In this document: positions 1 to 7,353 of the stretch, piece after piece
Position numbering within the stretch: the first letter of the stretch is position 1
Layout: each line of letters opens with the position of its first letter
DNA from: Streptomyces akebiae
GTDB taxonomy: Bacteria > Actinomycetota > Actinomycetes > Streptomycetales > Streptomycetaceae
Assembly (NCBI RefSeq): GCF_019599145.1
Contig: NZ_CP080647.1
Coordinates: 9,982,001-10,046,000 of the forward strand
Direction of reading: 5' to 3'
DNA: 64,000 nucleotides
Program-made: the position numbers and the translations under genes
The notes under the pieces: model-generated
The model's database searches: none
What the model was told of the DNA's origin: nothing
The model's input: the letters and a program-made list of their open reading frames with translations, nothing else

Positions 1-1
1 C

Positions 2-253
2 AAGGTCAGGATCCAGATCATGCGGTTCGCGGCCGGGCCGCACCCCGGTGCGTACGGCCCCTTCCACTACTTCCGGTTCGGCTTCTCCGAACTCCCCGAC
101 ATCGTCTACACCGAGGGTCTCGCGGGCGCCCAGTACGTCGACCAGCCCGTGGACGTCGTGACCTACCTGGAGGTCCTCGACCGGATGTCCGTGCAGGCGG
201 AACCGGTGGCTCGGACCAGGGACATCCTGGCGGCACTACGCAAGGAGTTGTGA
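2..253 (+). CDS. DUF5753 (Scr1-type) antitoxin-like regulator, C-terminal part
   Basis: Only the last ~83 residues are in the window; the frame is open to the left edge, so the helix-turn-helix domain lies outside it. The visible part (FHYFRFGFSELPDIVYTEG, then a YVD...VVTYLEVLDRM segment and RTRDILAAL near the end) matches the end of the DUF5753 domain that follows an XRE-type HTH in many Streptomyces regulators. Members are usually ~280 aa and act as DNA-binding proteins encoded beside a small DUF397 protein, as here (3 bp gap). The pair is often called a toxin-antitoxin-like module, but that role is inferred from family context and not visible in the sequence. Confidence 0.85.
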   Translation, partial: KVRIQIMRFAAGPHPGAYGPFHYFRFGFSELPDIVYTEGLAGAQYVDQPVDVVTYLEVLDRMSVQAEPVARTRDILAALRKEL

Positions 254-256
254 CAC

Positions 257-508
257 ATGGCAAGGACACCCGACCGCCCCGTCCACAGCGGCATGCCCGC
301 TCCCGAACTCGGCGCCGAGGGCTGGCGCAAGCCCTGGAGCGGCACCAACGGCGGCTCCTGCGTCGAGGCCAAGCGCCTGCCCGACGGCAGTGTCGCCTTC
401 CGCCAGTCCACCGACCCCGAGGGGCCCGCGCTCGTCTACTCGCGGGAGGAGATGGTGGCGTTCCTGGAGGGCGCGAAGGCGGGGGAGGCCGACTTCCTCA
501 TCGCCTGA
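257..508 (+). CDS. DUF397 domain protein
   Basis: An 83-aa protein that starts 3 bp after the preceding DUF5753 gene, so the two are almost certainly co-transcribed. It has the DUF397 signature: an N-terminal W-K-P-W-SGTNGG segment, a conserved C-V-E-A at residues ~35-38, then V-A-F-R-Q-S-TDPEGPAL and a C-terminal helix ending in FL. DUF397 proteins are small, soluble and numerous in Streptomyces. They are partners of DUF5753/HTH regulators (bldB/whiJ-type paralogue families) and probably modulate the DNA-binding partner. The exact role of this copy is unknown. Confidence 0.88.
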   Translation: MARTPDRPVHSGMPAPELGAEGWRKPWSGTNGGSCVEAKRLPDGSVAFRQSTDPEGPALVYSREEMVAFLEGAKAGEADFLIA

Positions 509-546
509 GGGCTCGGGGGCTCGGGATCGGGTTCGGGTTCGTCGGC

Positions 547-612
547 GGGTGCGGGTGCGGGTGCGGGTGCGGGTGCGGGTGCGGGTGCGGGTGCGGGTGC
601 GGGTGCGGGTGC
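547..612. repeat. Hexanucleotide tandem repeat, 11 copies of GGGTGC
   Basis: Eleven uninterrupted GGGTGC units lie in the 334-bp gap after the DUF397 gene. Perfect short tandem arrays of this kind are prone to replication slippage, so copy number may vary between isolates. Because 6 is a multiple of 3, every frame stays open across the array, which explains spurious ORFs here. I see no gene in 509-842. Confidence 0.95.
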
Positions 613-615
613 GTG

Positions 616-690
616 GGGCTTCTCGCGCCCACGGGGCGGAGCCGCATGTCGATACAGCCCCGCGCCCCTGAAAAGCCGGGGCTCCGCCCC
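616..690. repeat. Dispersed Streptomyces intergenic palindromic element (REP-like)
   Basis: The stretch contains CTTCTCGCGCCCAC, a GCGGAGCCGCA core, then CAGCCCCGCGCCCCTGAAAA and a hairpin CGGGGC-tcc-GCCCCG (677-691). From memory, this order of blocks recurs between genes in many Streptomyces genomes. The hairpin could also act as a terminator for the upstream pair. That it is a dispersed repeat is recalled; only one copy is visible in this window. Confidence 0.5.
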
Positions 691-842
691 GTGCGTTTCC
701 GCGGATCACTACGCCCGCACAACCGGACAACCCGCACGCGCACTCCCGACACCTCCCGGCCCCGCCCAGACTGGGGGCACCTCCGGGCCGGGCGCCGGTC
801 CCGGGAGACCGAAACCCGCCGCGTGACACCCGAAGGGAACGG

Positions 843-1343
843 ATGCCACCGTCCCCCGCCCCCGCCCTCACCCGGTACCGGACCCTGATCGTCGAGGGAC
901 ACGAAGGACGTGGCCGCACCCGCCTGCTCGCCGAGCTGGCGGACCTCGGGTTCGAGGTGCGGCGGCTGCCGTCCGTCCTGCACCACCTGGACCCCGCGCT
1001 GCCCTGCCGCGAACTCCTCGCCGGACCCGGACGCCTGGCCGTCGACGGCAACCTCATCGCGGAACTCGTCCACGGCCCGCTGCGCCGGGGCCGTTCCCGG
1101 GTCACCTGGATCCAGGCCCTGGACCTCGCCGACGCCGTGGCCGAACGCGACGGAGCCATGCTCCACCTGACCACGCCCGAGGTCACGGAAGCGGCCACCG
1201 CCTACGCCCGGGTGTTCCGCACCCTCGCCCAGCACGTACCCGTGATGACCGTCGATGTCGGCGAGCCCGGCGGCCCCGTCCGTGCACCCGCTGCTCGCCC
1301 GTCCCAACTCTGGCGTGAAGCAGGACAGTTGACGATAGGTTAG
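843..1343 (+). CDS. Hypothetical protein with a P-loop-like N-terminus
   Basis: A 166-aa protein I cannot assign to a named family. Near residue 17 it has VEGHEGRGRTRLLAEL, placed after a beta-strand (TLIV) like the Walker A loop of nucleotide kinases, but with Arg where the P-loop Lys would be. Later segments (LLAGPGRLAVDGNLIAEL, ALDLADAVAERDGAMLHL) are compatible with a thymidylate-kinase-like P-loop fold. It is shorter than true dTMP kinases (~200 aa). The start is the ATG at 843; no strong ribosome site is visible. It precedes the DUF574 methyltransferase by 34 bp. Function unknown. Confidence 0.6.
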   Translation: MPPSPAPALTRYRTLIVEGHEGRGRTRLLAELADLGFEVRRLPSVLHHLDPALPCRELLAGPGRLAVDGNLIAELVHGPLRRGRSRVTWIQALDLADAVAERDGAMLHLTTPEVTEAATAYARVFRTLAQHVPVMTVDVGEPGGPVRAPAARPSQLWREAGQLTIG

Positions 1344-1377
1344 CGACGACCACGCGATGTGAGGCAGGAGAGTTCCC

Positions 1378-2187
1378 ATGGCAGACGGCCACCCCACTCC
1401 CGATCAGGAAGCCCTGTCGAAGATCGACACCACGGTGCCCCACTCGGCCCGTATCTGGAACTACTGGATGGGCGGCAAGGACAACTACGAGGTCGACCGT
1501 GAGGCGGGCGACGCCTACCGCGAGATCGCCCCCAACATCGAGACGATGGCCCGCGCCTCCCGCGTCTACCTCATCCGCACGGTCACCTTCGTGGCCCGCG
1601 AGCGCGGGATCCGCCAGTTCCTGGACATCGGCACCGGACTTCCGACGTACGACAACACCCACCAGGTGGCCCAGAAGGTCGCCCCCGAGTCCCGCATCGT
1701 CTATGTCGACAACGACCCGCTCGTACTGCGGCACGCGCAGGCGCTGCTCACCAGCACCCCCGAAGGGGTCACCGACTACGTCGACGCCGACCTGCGCGAC
1801 CCGGACACCATCCTCGAGGCCGCCGGGAAGATCCTCGACCTCGACAAGCCGGTGGCCCTGATGCTGATGGGCATCCTCGGCCACATCCAGGACTACGAGG
1901 AGGCCAAGGAGATCGTCCGCCGCCTCCAGGCCGCCCTGCCGTCCGGGAGCTACTTCGTCCACTACGACAGCACGGACACCGACGCCGAACTCAAGCGCGC
2001 CCAGGAGGGCTACGACGACACCGGCGCCGTGCCCTACGTCCTGCGCAGCCCCCGCCAACTGCACGCCTACTACGAGGGCCTGGAACTGCTGGAGCCCGGC
2101 ATCGTCTCCTGCCCGCTGTGGCGCCCGGAACCGGGCACCGCCCCGGAGCCGACGGACGTGTACGGGGGAGTGGCCTACAAGGCGTAG
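1378..2187 (+). CDS. SAM-dependent methyltransferase, DUF574 family
   Basis: A 269-aa protein of the actinobacterial S-adenosyl-methyltransferase family formerly DUF574 (Methyltransf_19). Diagnostic segments are HSARIWNYWMGGKDNYEVDR at residues ~22-41, the SAM-binding loop FLDIGTGLPT at ~81-90, VYVDNDPLVL at ~108-117 and the post-I region VALMLMGILGHI. The start is supported by an AGGAG ribosome site 6 bp upstream. These proteins are numerous in Streptomyces, often near DUF397/HTH pairs as here. Substrates are generally unknown, although the Rossmann fold clearly predicts SAM binding. Confidence 0.9.
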   Translation: MADGHPTPDQEALSKIDTTVPHSARIWNYWMGGKDNYEVDREAGDAYREIAPNIETMARASRVYLIRTVTFVARERGIRQFLDIGTGLPTYDNTHQVAQKVAPESRIVYVDNDPLVLRHAQALLTSTPEGVTDYVDADLRDPDTILEAAGKILDLDKPVALMLMGILGHIQDYEEAKEIVRRLQAALPSGSYFVHYDSTDTDAELKRAQEGYDDTGAVPYVLRSPRQLHAYYEGLELLEPGIVSCPLWRPEPGTAPEPTDVYGGVAYKA

Positions 2188-2257
2188 CGACACCTGCCCC
2201 GGCGCGCGCGACGTGGGCGGCCGATCCGGGCGACGCGGGGAGTGTTCCGGGACGGCC

Positions 2258-2282
2258 GTGTACTCCCGGGCACTTCGGGTAG
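2258..2282 (+). promoter_or_regulatory. Candidate SigB-type promoter (GTGT-N15-GGGTAG)
   Basis: GTGT at 2258-2261 and GGGTAG at 2277-2282 are separated by 15 bp, close to the Streptomyces SigB consensus GTTT-N14-16-GGGTAC/T. The MarR start codon at 2292 is only 9 bp beyond the -10 element, so a transcript from here would be nearly leaderless. The match is imperfect in both boxes. Confidence 0.3.
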
Positions 2283-2291
2283 GCCCCCCGC

Positions 2292-2717
2292 ATGACCGGC
2301 CCCGCCGACTTCGACCGGCAGGTTCTCGACGCGGTGGAGAACCTGGTGCCGCTCTGGTTCTCGGCAGTGGAGGAGGTCACCCCGCGCCTGTCCCCGAGAC
2401 AGATCCTGGCGCTGCGCGCGGTGCGCGGGCGGCCCGAGCTGAACCTGACCGGCCTGGCGGAGCGGCTCGGTGTCGGTCTGCCCACGGCCAGCCGGCTCTG
2501 TGACCGCCTCGAAGCGGCCGATCTGCTCCAGCGGTGCGTCCGGCTCGACGACCGGCGCGAGGTGCGCCTGGTGGTGACCGAACGCGGACACCGGTTCCTC
2601 GCGGACGTCACCGCACATCTGTCGGCGCGGCTCGGGGACGCCCTGGCGGCGCTGTCACCGGTGGAACGCGCTCGCGTGGAGCAGGTGTTGCGGGCCCTGG
2701 GGGGAAGCGTCAGTTGA
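2292..2717 (+). CDS. MarR family transcriptional regulator
   Basis: A 141-aa winged-helix regulator. It has the MarR layout: dimerisation helix (residues 1-35), LSPRQILALRAVRG, recognition helix LAERLGVGLPTASRLCDRLE at ~55-74, then wing CVRLDDRREVRLVVTERG. It ends 8 bp inside the 3' end of the convergent PP2C gene. A close paralogue lies at 8602-9075; the two flank the stressosome cluster, and both are divergent from or convergent with PP2C genes. They may therefore regulate that cluster, but the ligand is unknown. Confidence 0.9.
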   Translation: MTGPADFDRQVLDAVENLVPLWFSAVEEVTPRLSPRQILALRAVRGRPELNLTGLAERLGVGLPTASRLCDRLEAADLLQRCVRLDDRREVRLVVTERGHRFLADVTAHLSARLGDALAALSPVERARVEQVLRALGGSVS

Positions 2718-4454
2718 GCAGTGCCGTGACGCGCCCCGCGGCACTGTGCACATGGCAGAGCAGCAGGCAGACGTCGTCCTCGTGCTCCTCGTCCAGCAAG
2801 GGGGCGAGCAACTGGTCGGCCGACTCCTGGAGGTCCTCGTCCAGTGTCGTGGACGGGAGCCCGCCGAGCGCCGTGGCCAGCTGCTCGATGCCCGGGTCGA
2901 TGCCCAGGGCACGACGCTCCACCAGCCCGTCCGTGTAGAGCGCCAGTGTCGAGCCGGGCGGCAGTGGCTCGGTGTGGTCGGCGATCTCCTGGTGCAGGGG
3001 GATGCCGAGCATCGCACCGGGCTTGGCGTCCAGGATCCGCACACCCCCGTCGGGCGAGCGCAGCACCGGCGGCGGATGGCCGGCGGCGGCCCAGGTGAGC
3101 GTGGGTTCGTGCGGATGGAACCGGGCGATGACGGCCGTGGCGTACAGGTCGGGCTGGAGATGGTGCAGGAACAGATGGAGATGGGTGAGGAGCTGACCGG
3201 GGGTCTTGCCGTCGACCGCGTACGCGCGCAGCGCGGTCCGCAGCTGGCTCATCATCACGGCCGCGTGCAGACCGTGTCCGGTGACGTCACCGATCACGGT
3301 GATCAGGCTGCCGTCGGGCTGTCGGAAGGCGTCGTACCAGTCGCCGCCGATGTTCAGGCCCCGCGTGGCCGGCAGGTAGCGCGCGGCCAGCCGCAGCCCG
3401 GGCGTGGTGGGCAGCTCGGTGAGCAGGGCCCGTTGCAGGGTCTCGGCGATGTCGCGGTTGTGCTCGAAACGCCGGGCGTTCTCCAGCGCTACCCCCGCCC
3501 GCCGGGCCAGCTCGATCAGCATGAAGGCGTCGTCGGCGTCCCACCGTTCGTCGTCGGGCGGTGACAGCGTCAGCACGCCCAGGGGCGCGCCCCGGGTCAT
3601 CAGGGGCACGCACAGCAGCGGCCGGGTGGGGTCGAGCGCGGAGGGCGGCTGGTCGTCGACCCCGGGCAGCTCGCCCGGATGGTCGGCGGCGTACTGGGGC
3701 GTCCGCGGCGCGCCGCGACGACGGCGGCGGCCGGACGCGGGCCGCCACCGGCCACCTCGCCCTCCCCGTCGAACAGCCAGACGTCGGCGCTGCGGGCGTA
3801 CCGGGGCACGAGCAGGGACGGCAGCAGCCGTACGATCGCGTCGGGGTTGAGGGACGCGGTCAGCGCGGCGCTGGCGTCGGCGAGGAGGGTGAGCCGGCCG
3901 CGCGCGTTCTCGGCCTCTCTGCGGGCCTTCTGCTCGGCGGCGAACAGTTCGCGCTGCGTGCGCCCGGCCGCGTCCAGCTCGGCGTGCAGGGCGAGGACGC
4001 CCTGGTTGGTCTGGTGCAGCTCCTCGCGGTGGAACGCGACCAGCGCCTCCTGCTCGTCGAGTTTCTCCAGCAGCAGCGCCGCGTCCTCGTCCGCACCGAA
4101 CAGGGCCTCCGCGAGCGTCGTCGGATCACCGGACACGTGCTCGCTGTCCTGCGGCCGCGCCTCCTCCGAGCAGGCGACCGTCAGCCGCCAGGGCTGCCGG
4201 TACTCGCCCGGCCGCCGGTTCGCCGACGTCACCTCGACCAGGAACCGGCAACCGCCGGGCCGCGTCGTGGCGGCCCGCGCGGTCAGCAGCCACGCGCCGC
4301 CCTTGGTCAGGCACTGCCGCAGCTGCGCCGAGAGCATGGACACCAGCCGCGCCCGGTCGGTCGGCGACACACCGTGCGCGGTGGCCAGCCGCGCGGTGGC
4401 GATACGCGCCCGGGCGGCGTCGGTGACGGAACGGACAGTCCAGGTACGGGTCAT
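2710..4454 (-). pseudogene. SpoIIE-family PP2C phosphatase with GAF domain, frameshifted
   Basis: Two frames together encode one ~580-aa phosphatase. The 5' part starts at ATG 4454 and carries an ATP-binding-like N-terminal region, a coiled coil (LLEKLDEQEALVAFHREEL) and the start of a GAF domain (YARSADVWLFDGEGEV). It then runs out of frame to a stop at 3600. The GAF domain resumes one frame over (TPQYAADHPGELPGVDD near 3660-3700) and leads into an intact PP2C domain with NIGGDWYDAF, VIGDVTGHG, LYTDGLVE and a C-terminal DDVCLLL. The shift lies at about 3700-3735 and fits the loss of one base in a GC-rich run. The catalytic Asp residues are all intact, so a sequencing error or very recent mutation is likely. 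The start overlaps the stop of the preceding gene (ATGA). Confidence 0.8.
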
Positions 4455-5518
4455 GGCAGGTGGTCCGGCGGGGAGGGGCTCAGTACGGCGACGGTGGTGT
4501 CGTCGCGCACCGGCCGGGCGGGGCTGCTCGCGTCGCGCACGATCACGGCGGCGATCACAGCGGGGTCGAGGGAGGGGCTGTGGGCGGCGGGGCCCGGGCT
4601 CCATCGGCTGGGCAGACCGTCGCTGTGCAGGACGAGCAGACGGTCGGGCCCCCAGGCCACCTCGTGCTGCGGCAGATGGGCGGCCCGGTGGGCGCCGACT
4701 ATGCCGGGCCGGGACAGCAACGGCTGCCAGTCCGCGCCGGTGCGCAGCCGCGCCCCGATGTTGCCGACCCCGGCGAACAGCAAGCGGCTTGCGGCGAGGT
4801 CGAGTTGTGCGACGGCGACGGCCGCGCCCCGGGTGTCGCGCAGCGCGCCCTCCAGCTTCCGCAGCAGCTGGGCGGGGGGCAGCTCGGGCGCGCGGTACAG
4901 CTGTTCCACGGCCGCCGAGGAGGCCCGGGCCGCCGCCACGCCGTGGCCCAGCCCGTCGGCCAGCATCAGCGTGGTCAGGTCGCCCGTCCGGACCCAGGCC
5001 CAGGTGTCGCCGGAGAACTCCGCGCCGGCGAAGGGGACGTTGACACCGCCTGCCCGCACGGCCGGGGCGGGGGAGGCCTGACCGGTCCGGCGACCCGGCC
5101 GGGTGCCGAGCCGGGCCAGGGCGATGGTGCCCCGGCCGACCGTGCTGTGCAGGTCGAAGTCGTCGGCGACGCGGCGGCAGGTGCCGAGGCCCGCGCCGAG
5201 GGACGACGTCGTCGAGAAGCCGTCGCGCAGCGCGCCCGCGACGTCGCGCACGCCCGGCCCGTGGTCGATCGCCACGATCTGCACCATGGGGGCCGCGCCG
5301 TCCGACCGGTCCGGGTCGGGGCGGGACACGACCTCCAGCAGTATCAGCCCGCCTCCGGCGTGCTTGAGCAGATTGGTCGCCAGCTCGGTGGCCACCAGCG
5401 CACAGCCCGCGGTGCGGGCCGCGTCCAGCCCGGCCCGAGCCGCGGCCGCCTCGGCGGCCACCCGGGCGTCGCGCACCCGGGTGGAGTCGTGCACCGGAAC
5501 CTCCCAGACGCGTGGCAT
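4451..5518 (-). CDS. RsbT-like ATPase / RsbX-like PP2C fusion phosphatase
   Basis: A 355-aa two-domain protein. The N-terminal half is a GHKL ATPase of the RsbT/RsbW type (N box ELATNLLKHAGGG at ~47-59, G1 box DHGPG, G2 box GAGLGTCRRVADDF). The C-terminal half is a small PP2C (GDTWAW, LADGLGHGVAAARAS, LVLHSDGLPSRW, DDTTVAVL) like RsbX. In known stressosome modules RsbX dephosphorylates RsbR and RsbS to reset the switch. Start ATG 5518 overlaps the stop of rsbT (TGATG). Fusions of this kind are common beside actinobacterial rsbRST. Role inferred from domains and operon position. Confidence 0.85.
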   Translation of the reverse strand: MPRVWEVPVHDSTRVRDARVAAEAAAARAGLDAARTAGCALVATELATNLLKHAGGGLILLEVVSRPDPDRSDGAAPMVQIVAIDHGPGVRDVAGALRDGFSTTSSLGAGLGTCRRVADDFDLHSTVGRGTIALARLGTRPGRRTGQASPAPAVRAGGVNVPFAGAEFSGDTWAWVRTGDLTTLMLADGLGHGVAAARASSAAVEQLYRAPELPPAQLLRKLEGALRDTRGAAVAVAQLDLAASRLLFAGVGNIGARLRTGADWQPLLSRPGIVGAHRAAHLPQHEVAWGPDRLLVLHSDGLPSRWSPGPAAHSPSLDPAVIAAVIVRDASSPARPVRDDTTVAVLSPSPPDHLP

Positions 5519-5958
5519 CACCGCTCCTCGCGTGGGCGCGGCGCACCGGCCAGCCAGGACGTGACCGTCACCGTGGTGCCCGAGCCGGCCCGGCTGTCGA
5601 TCGCGAACTCGTGGACCAGTCGCCGGGCGCCGCCCAGCCCCATCCCCAGCCCCTCGCCGGAGGTGTAGCCGTCGAGGAGCGCCTGGTCGAGGTCGGCGAT
5701 GCCGGGCCCCTCGTCGCTGAACGTCAGCCGCAGTCCTCGCGCGCCGCCCCGGTCCACGGGAGCGCACTCCATCTGGCCTCCGCCACCGTGGACCAGGGTG
5801 TTGCGGGCCAGCTCGCTGGCCGCGGTGACCAGTTTGGTCTGGTCGACCAGCCCGAAGCCGAGCTGGGCGGCAGCCTGACGCACATGCTGACGTACCCACA
5901 CCAGATCGAGATCCGAGTGGATCGGCAGGCAGGCGGAGATGCCGCCGGCGGTCTGCAT
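5518..5958 (-). CDS. rsbT: Stressosome switch kinase RsbT-like (anti-sigma regulatory ATPase)
   Basis: A 146-aa GHKL ATPase: N box ASELARNTLVHGGGG at ~45-59, G1 box SDEGPGI, and G2 box GEGLGMGLGGARRLVHEF. Length and motifs match RsbT, the kinase that phosphorylates RsbS and RsbR and then activates a downstream PP2C. ATG at 5958 overlaps the rsbS stop (TGATG); a GTG at 5961 would give a GTGA overlap and one more residue. It is the third gene in the RsbR-RsbS-RsbT order, and translational coupling is likely. Cytosolic. Confidence 0.88.
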   Translation of the reverse strand: MQTAGGISACLPIHSDLDLVWVRQHVRQAAAQLGFGLVDQTKLVTAASELARNTLVHGGGGQMECAPVDRGGARGLRLTFSDEGPGIADLDQALLDGYTSGEGLGMGLGGARRLVHEFAIDSRAGSGTTVTVTSWLAGAPRPREER

Positions 5959-6398
5959 CACGGACTCTCCTGGCGTGCGTGGCCTCGGCGGGGGAAGGTC
6001 GGGTCCGGTTCGCCGAGGAGGCGCAGCGCGTCCTCGGTGCTGAGCGCGGTGCGCAGCCCCGGCAGGGTCAGACCCAGCTCCACCAGGGTGATCGCCACGG
6101 CCGGACGCATGCCGGCCACGACCGTCCCGGCGGCGAGCAGACTCGTCTGGGCGGCGATGTCGCCGAGCACCCTGCCGAGGAAGGAGTCGACCATCTCCAC
6201 ACCGGAGAGGTCGATCACCACACCCGTGGCACCGCTGCGCGCGACCGTGTCGCTGATGTCCTGCTGGAGCTGCTCCGCCGCGCCGTCGTGCAGATCGCCC
6301 TGGAGCGACACCAGGAGCACATTGCCGAGCTTGAGCACGGGGACGGGCGCCCCGTACGAGGACGGTCCGCCGTACGCGGCGAAGAGATCGCCGCTCAC
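5958..6398 (-). CDS. rsbS: Stressosome STAS scaffold protein RsbS-like
   Basis: A 146-aa single STAS domain starting at GTG 6398, which overlaps the rsbR stop in a GTGA junction. It has PVLKLGNVLLVSLQGDLHDG near the start and the phospho-site motif VVIDLSGVEMVDSFLGRVL at ~64-82. The Ser in VDSF corresponds to the RsbS serine phosphorylated by RsbT. About 25 residues at the N-terminus and a charged tail extend the core domain. RsbS with RsbR paralogues forms the stressosome core that sequesters RsbT. Confidence 0.88.
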   Translation of the reverse strand: MSGDLFAAYGGPSSYGAPVPVLKLGNVLLVSLQGDLHDGAAEQLQQDISDTVARSGATGVVIDLSGVEMVDSFLGRVLGDIAAQTSLLAAGTVVAGMRPAVAITLVELGLTLPGLRTALSTEDALRLLGEPDPTFPRRGHARQESP

Positions 6399-7294
6399 CT
6401 GTGCCCCGAACCGGCGGCGTCCCGGGAGACGATGTCCGTGCCCTGCTGCCGGAGCGCGTAGGCCAGGGCGTCCGCCAGGCTCGTGCGGGTCAGCACCGAG
6501 CTGAGGTCGATGCCCAGGTGGACGATGGTCTGCGCGATCGGTGGCCGGATGCCGGAGACGATGCACTCGGCCCCCATCAGCCGCGCCGCCGCCACGGTCT
6601 TCATCAGGTGCTGGGCCACCAGCGAGTCCACGGTCGGCACGCCGGTGATGTCCAGGATGGCGAACCGGGCGTGCTGCTCGACGATGGAGTCGAGGAGCCG
6701 CTCCATCACCACCTGGCTGCGCGCGCTGTCCAGCGTGCCGATCAGGGGGACGGCGACGATGCCCTCCCACAGCTTGATCACCGGTGTGGCGACCTCCATC
6801 AGCTGCAGCCGCTGCCGGTGGATGAGCTCCTCGCCCTCACTGAGCGCCGTCTCCAGCACCACCAGGCGCAGGGTGCCCATCAGCACCGTCAGGGTGGTGG
6901 TGCACTCCCGCAGATGGACCGGCGGCGCCGCGGCGAGCTCGGCCAGCAGCAGATCGGTCACGGGCGGCCGGAGCGCGTCCACCTCGGCGGAGATCTGGGT
7001 GACCGTGGAGCCCGCCCGCGCCCGGGAGGCGGCCGTCCGCGCCAGCTGCTCACGGACGACCTGGAAGCCCCCGGCCTCCGCGTCCTCCACGCTGTCCGAG
7101 GCGGCCACGGCGGCGAGCGCGTCCACCACGGCCCGGCCCGCCTCCACCGCCTCGTCCCGGGAGTGGGTGAAGACGGTGCGGAACAGCGCGGCGTCGGCCC
7201 AGCGCTGGGCGATCTGCTCCTGGCGGTCGCGCAGGAACCGCGCCACTTCCTGCGTCGGTGTCAACTGCTGGTCTGCCGTGTCCTGTTCCGGCAC
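6395..7294 (-). CDS. rsbR: Stressosome sensor RsbR-like (RsbR_N + STAS)
   Basis: A 299-aa protein with an N-terminal helical RsbR_N/globin-like sensor domain (residues ~10-150, QIAQRWADAALFRTVFTHS) and a C-terminal STAS domain (~175-285). The STAS part has VIKLWEGIVAVPLIGTLDS, DITGVPTVDSLVAQHL and GIRPPIAQTIVHLGID. The Thr in GVPTVDS matches the second RsbT phosphosite of RsbRA; the first site is Ser (LDSARSQ) rather than Thr. GTG 7294 is preferred over ATG 7357 because AGGAGAG sits 5 bp upstream of it. It heads the rsbRST operon, 59 bp after a PP2C gene. Confidence 0.9.
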   Translation of the reverse strand: MPEQDTADQQLTPTQEVARFLRDRQEQIAQRWADAALFRTVFTHSRDEAVEAGRAVVDALAAVAASDSVEDAEAGGFQVVREQLARTAASRARAGSTVTQISAEVDALRPPVTDLLLAELAAAPPVHLRECTTTLTVLMGTLRLVVLETALSEGEELIHRQRLQLMEVATPVIKLWEGIVAVPLIGTLDSARSQVVMERLLDSIVEQHARFAILDITGVPTVDSLVAQHLMKTVAAARLMGAECIVSGIRPPIAQTIVHLGIDLSSVLTRTSLADALAYALRQQGTDIVSRDAAGSGHR

Positions 7295-7353
7295 GGGTCT
7301 CTCCTCACATGCTGGGGCGCCTCCCCGCTCCGGGGAACGACTGCTGGGTTGAT

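Noticed and set aside
547..612. CRISPR-like array
   Set aside because: Units are contiguous 6-mers with no spacers; it is a simple tandem repeat.
236..1397. Minus-strand ORFs of ~300 aa crossing the GGGTGC repeat
   Set aside because: The hexanucleotide array keeps all frames open; the translated His-Pro and Arg-Thr repeats are artefacts.
3690..3740. Programmed ribosomal frameshift in the PP2C gene
   Set aside because: No slippery heptamer or downstream pseudoknot is evident, and the gene family is normally in one frame.
4455..5546. Long minus-strand ORF (648 aa) reading from 5546 through to 3600
   Set aside because: Only its part after ATG 4454 is a real coding frame; before that the composition is Arg/Gly-rich shadow of the ATPase-PP2C fusion gene.
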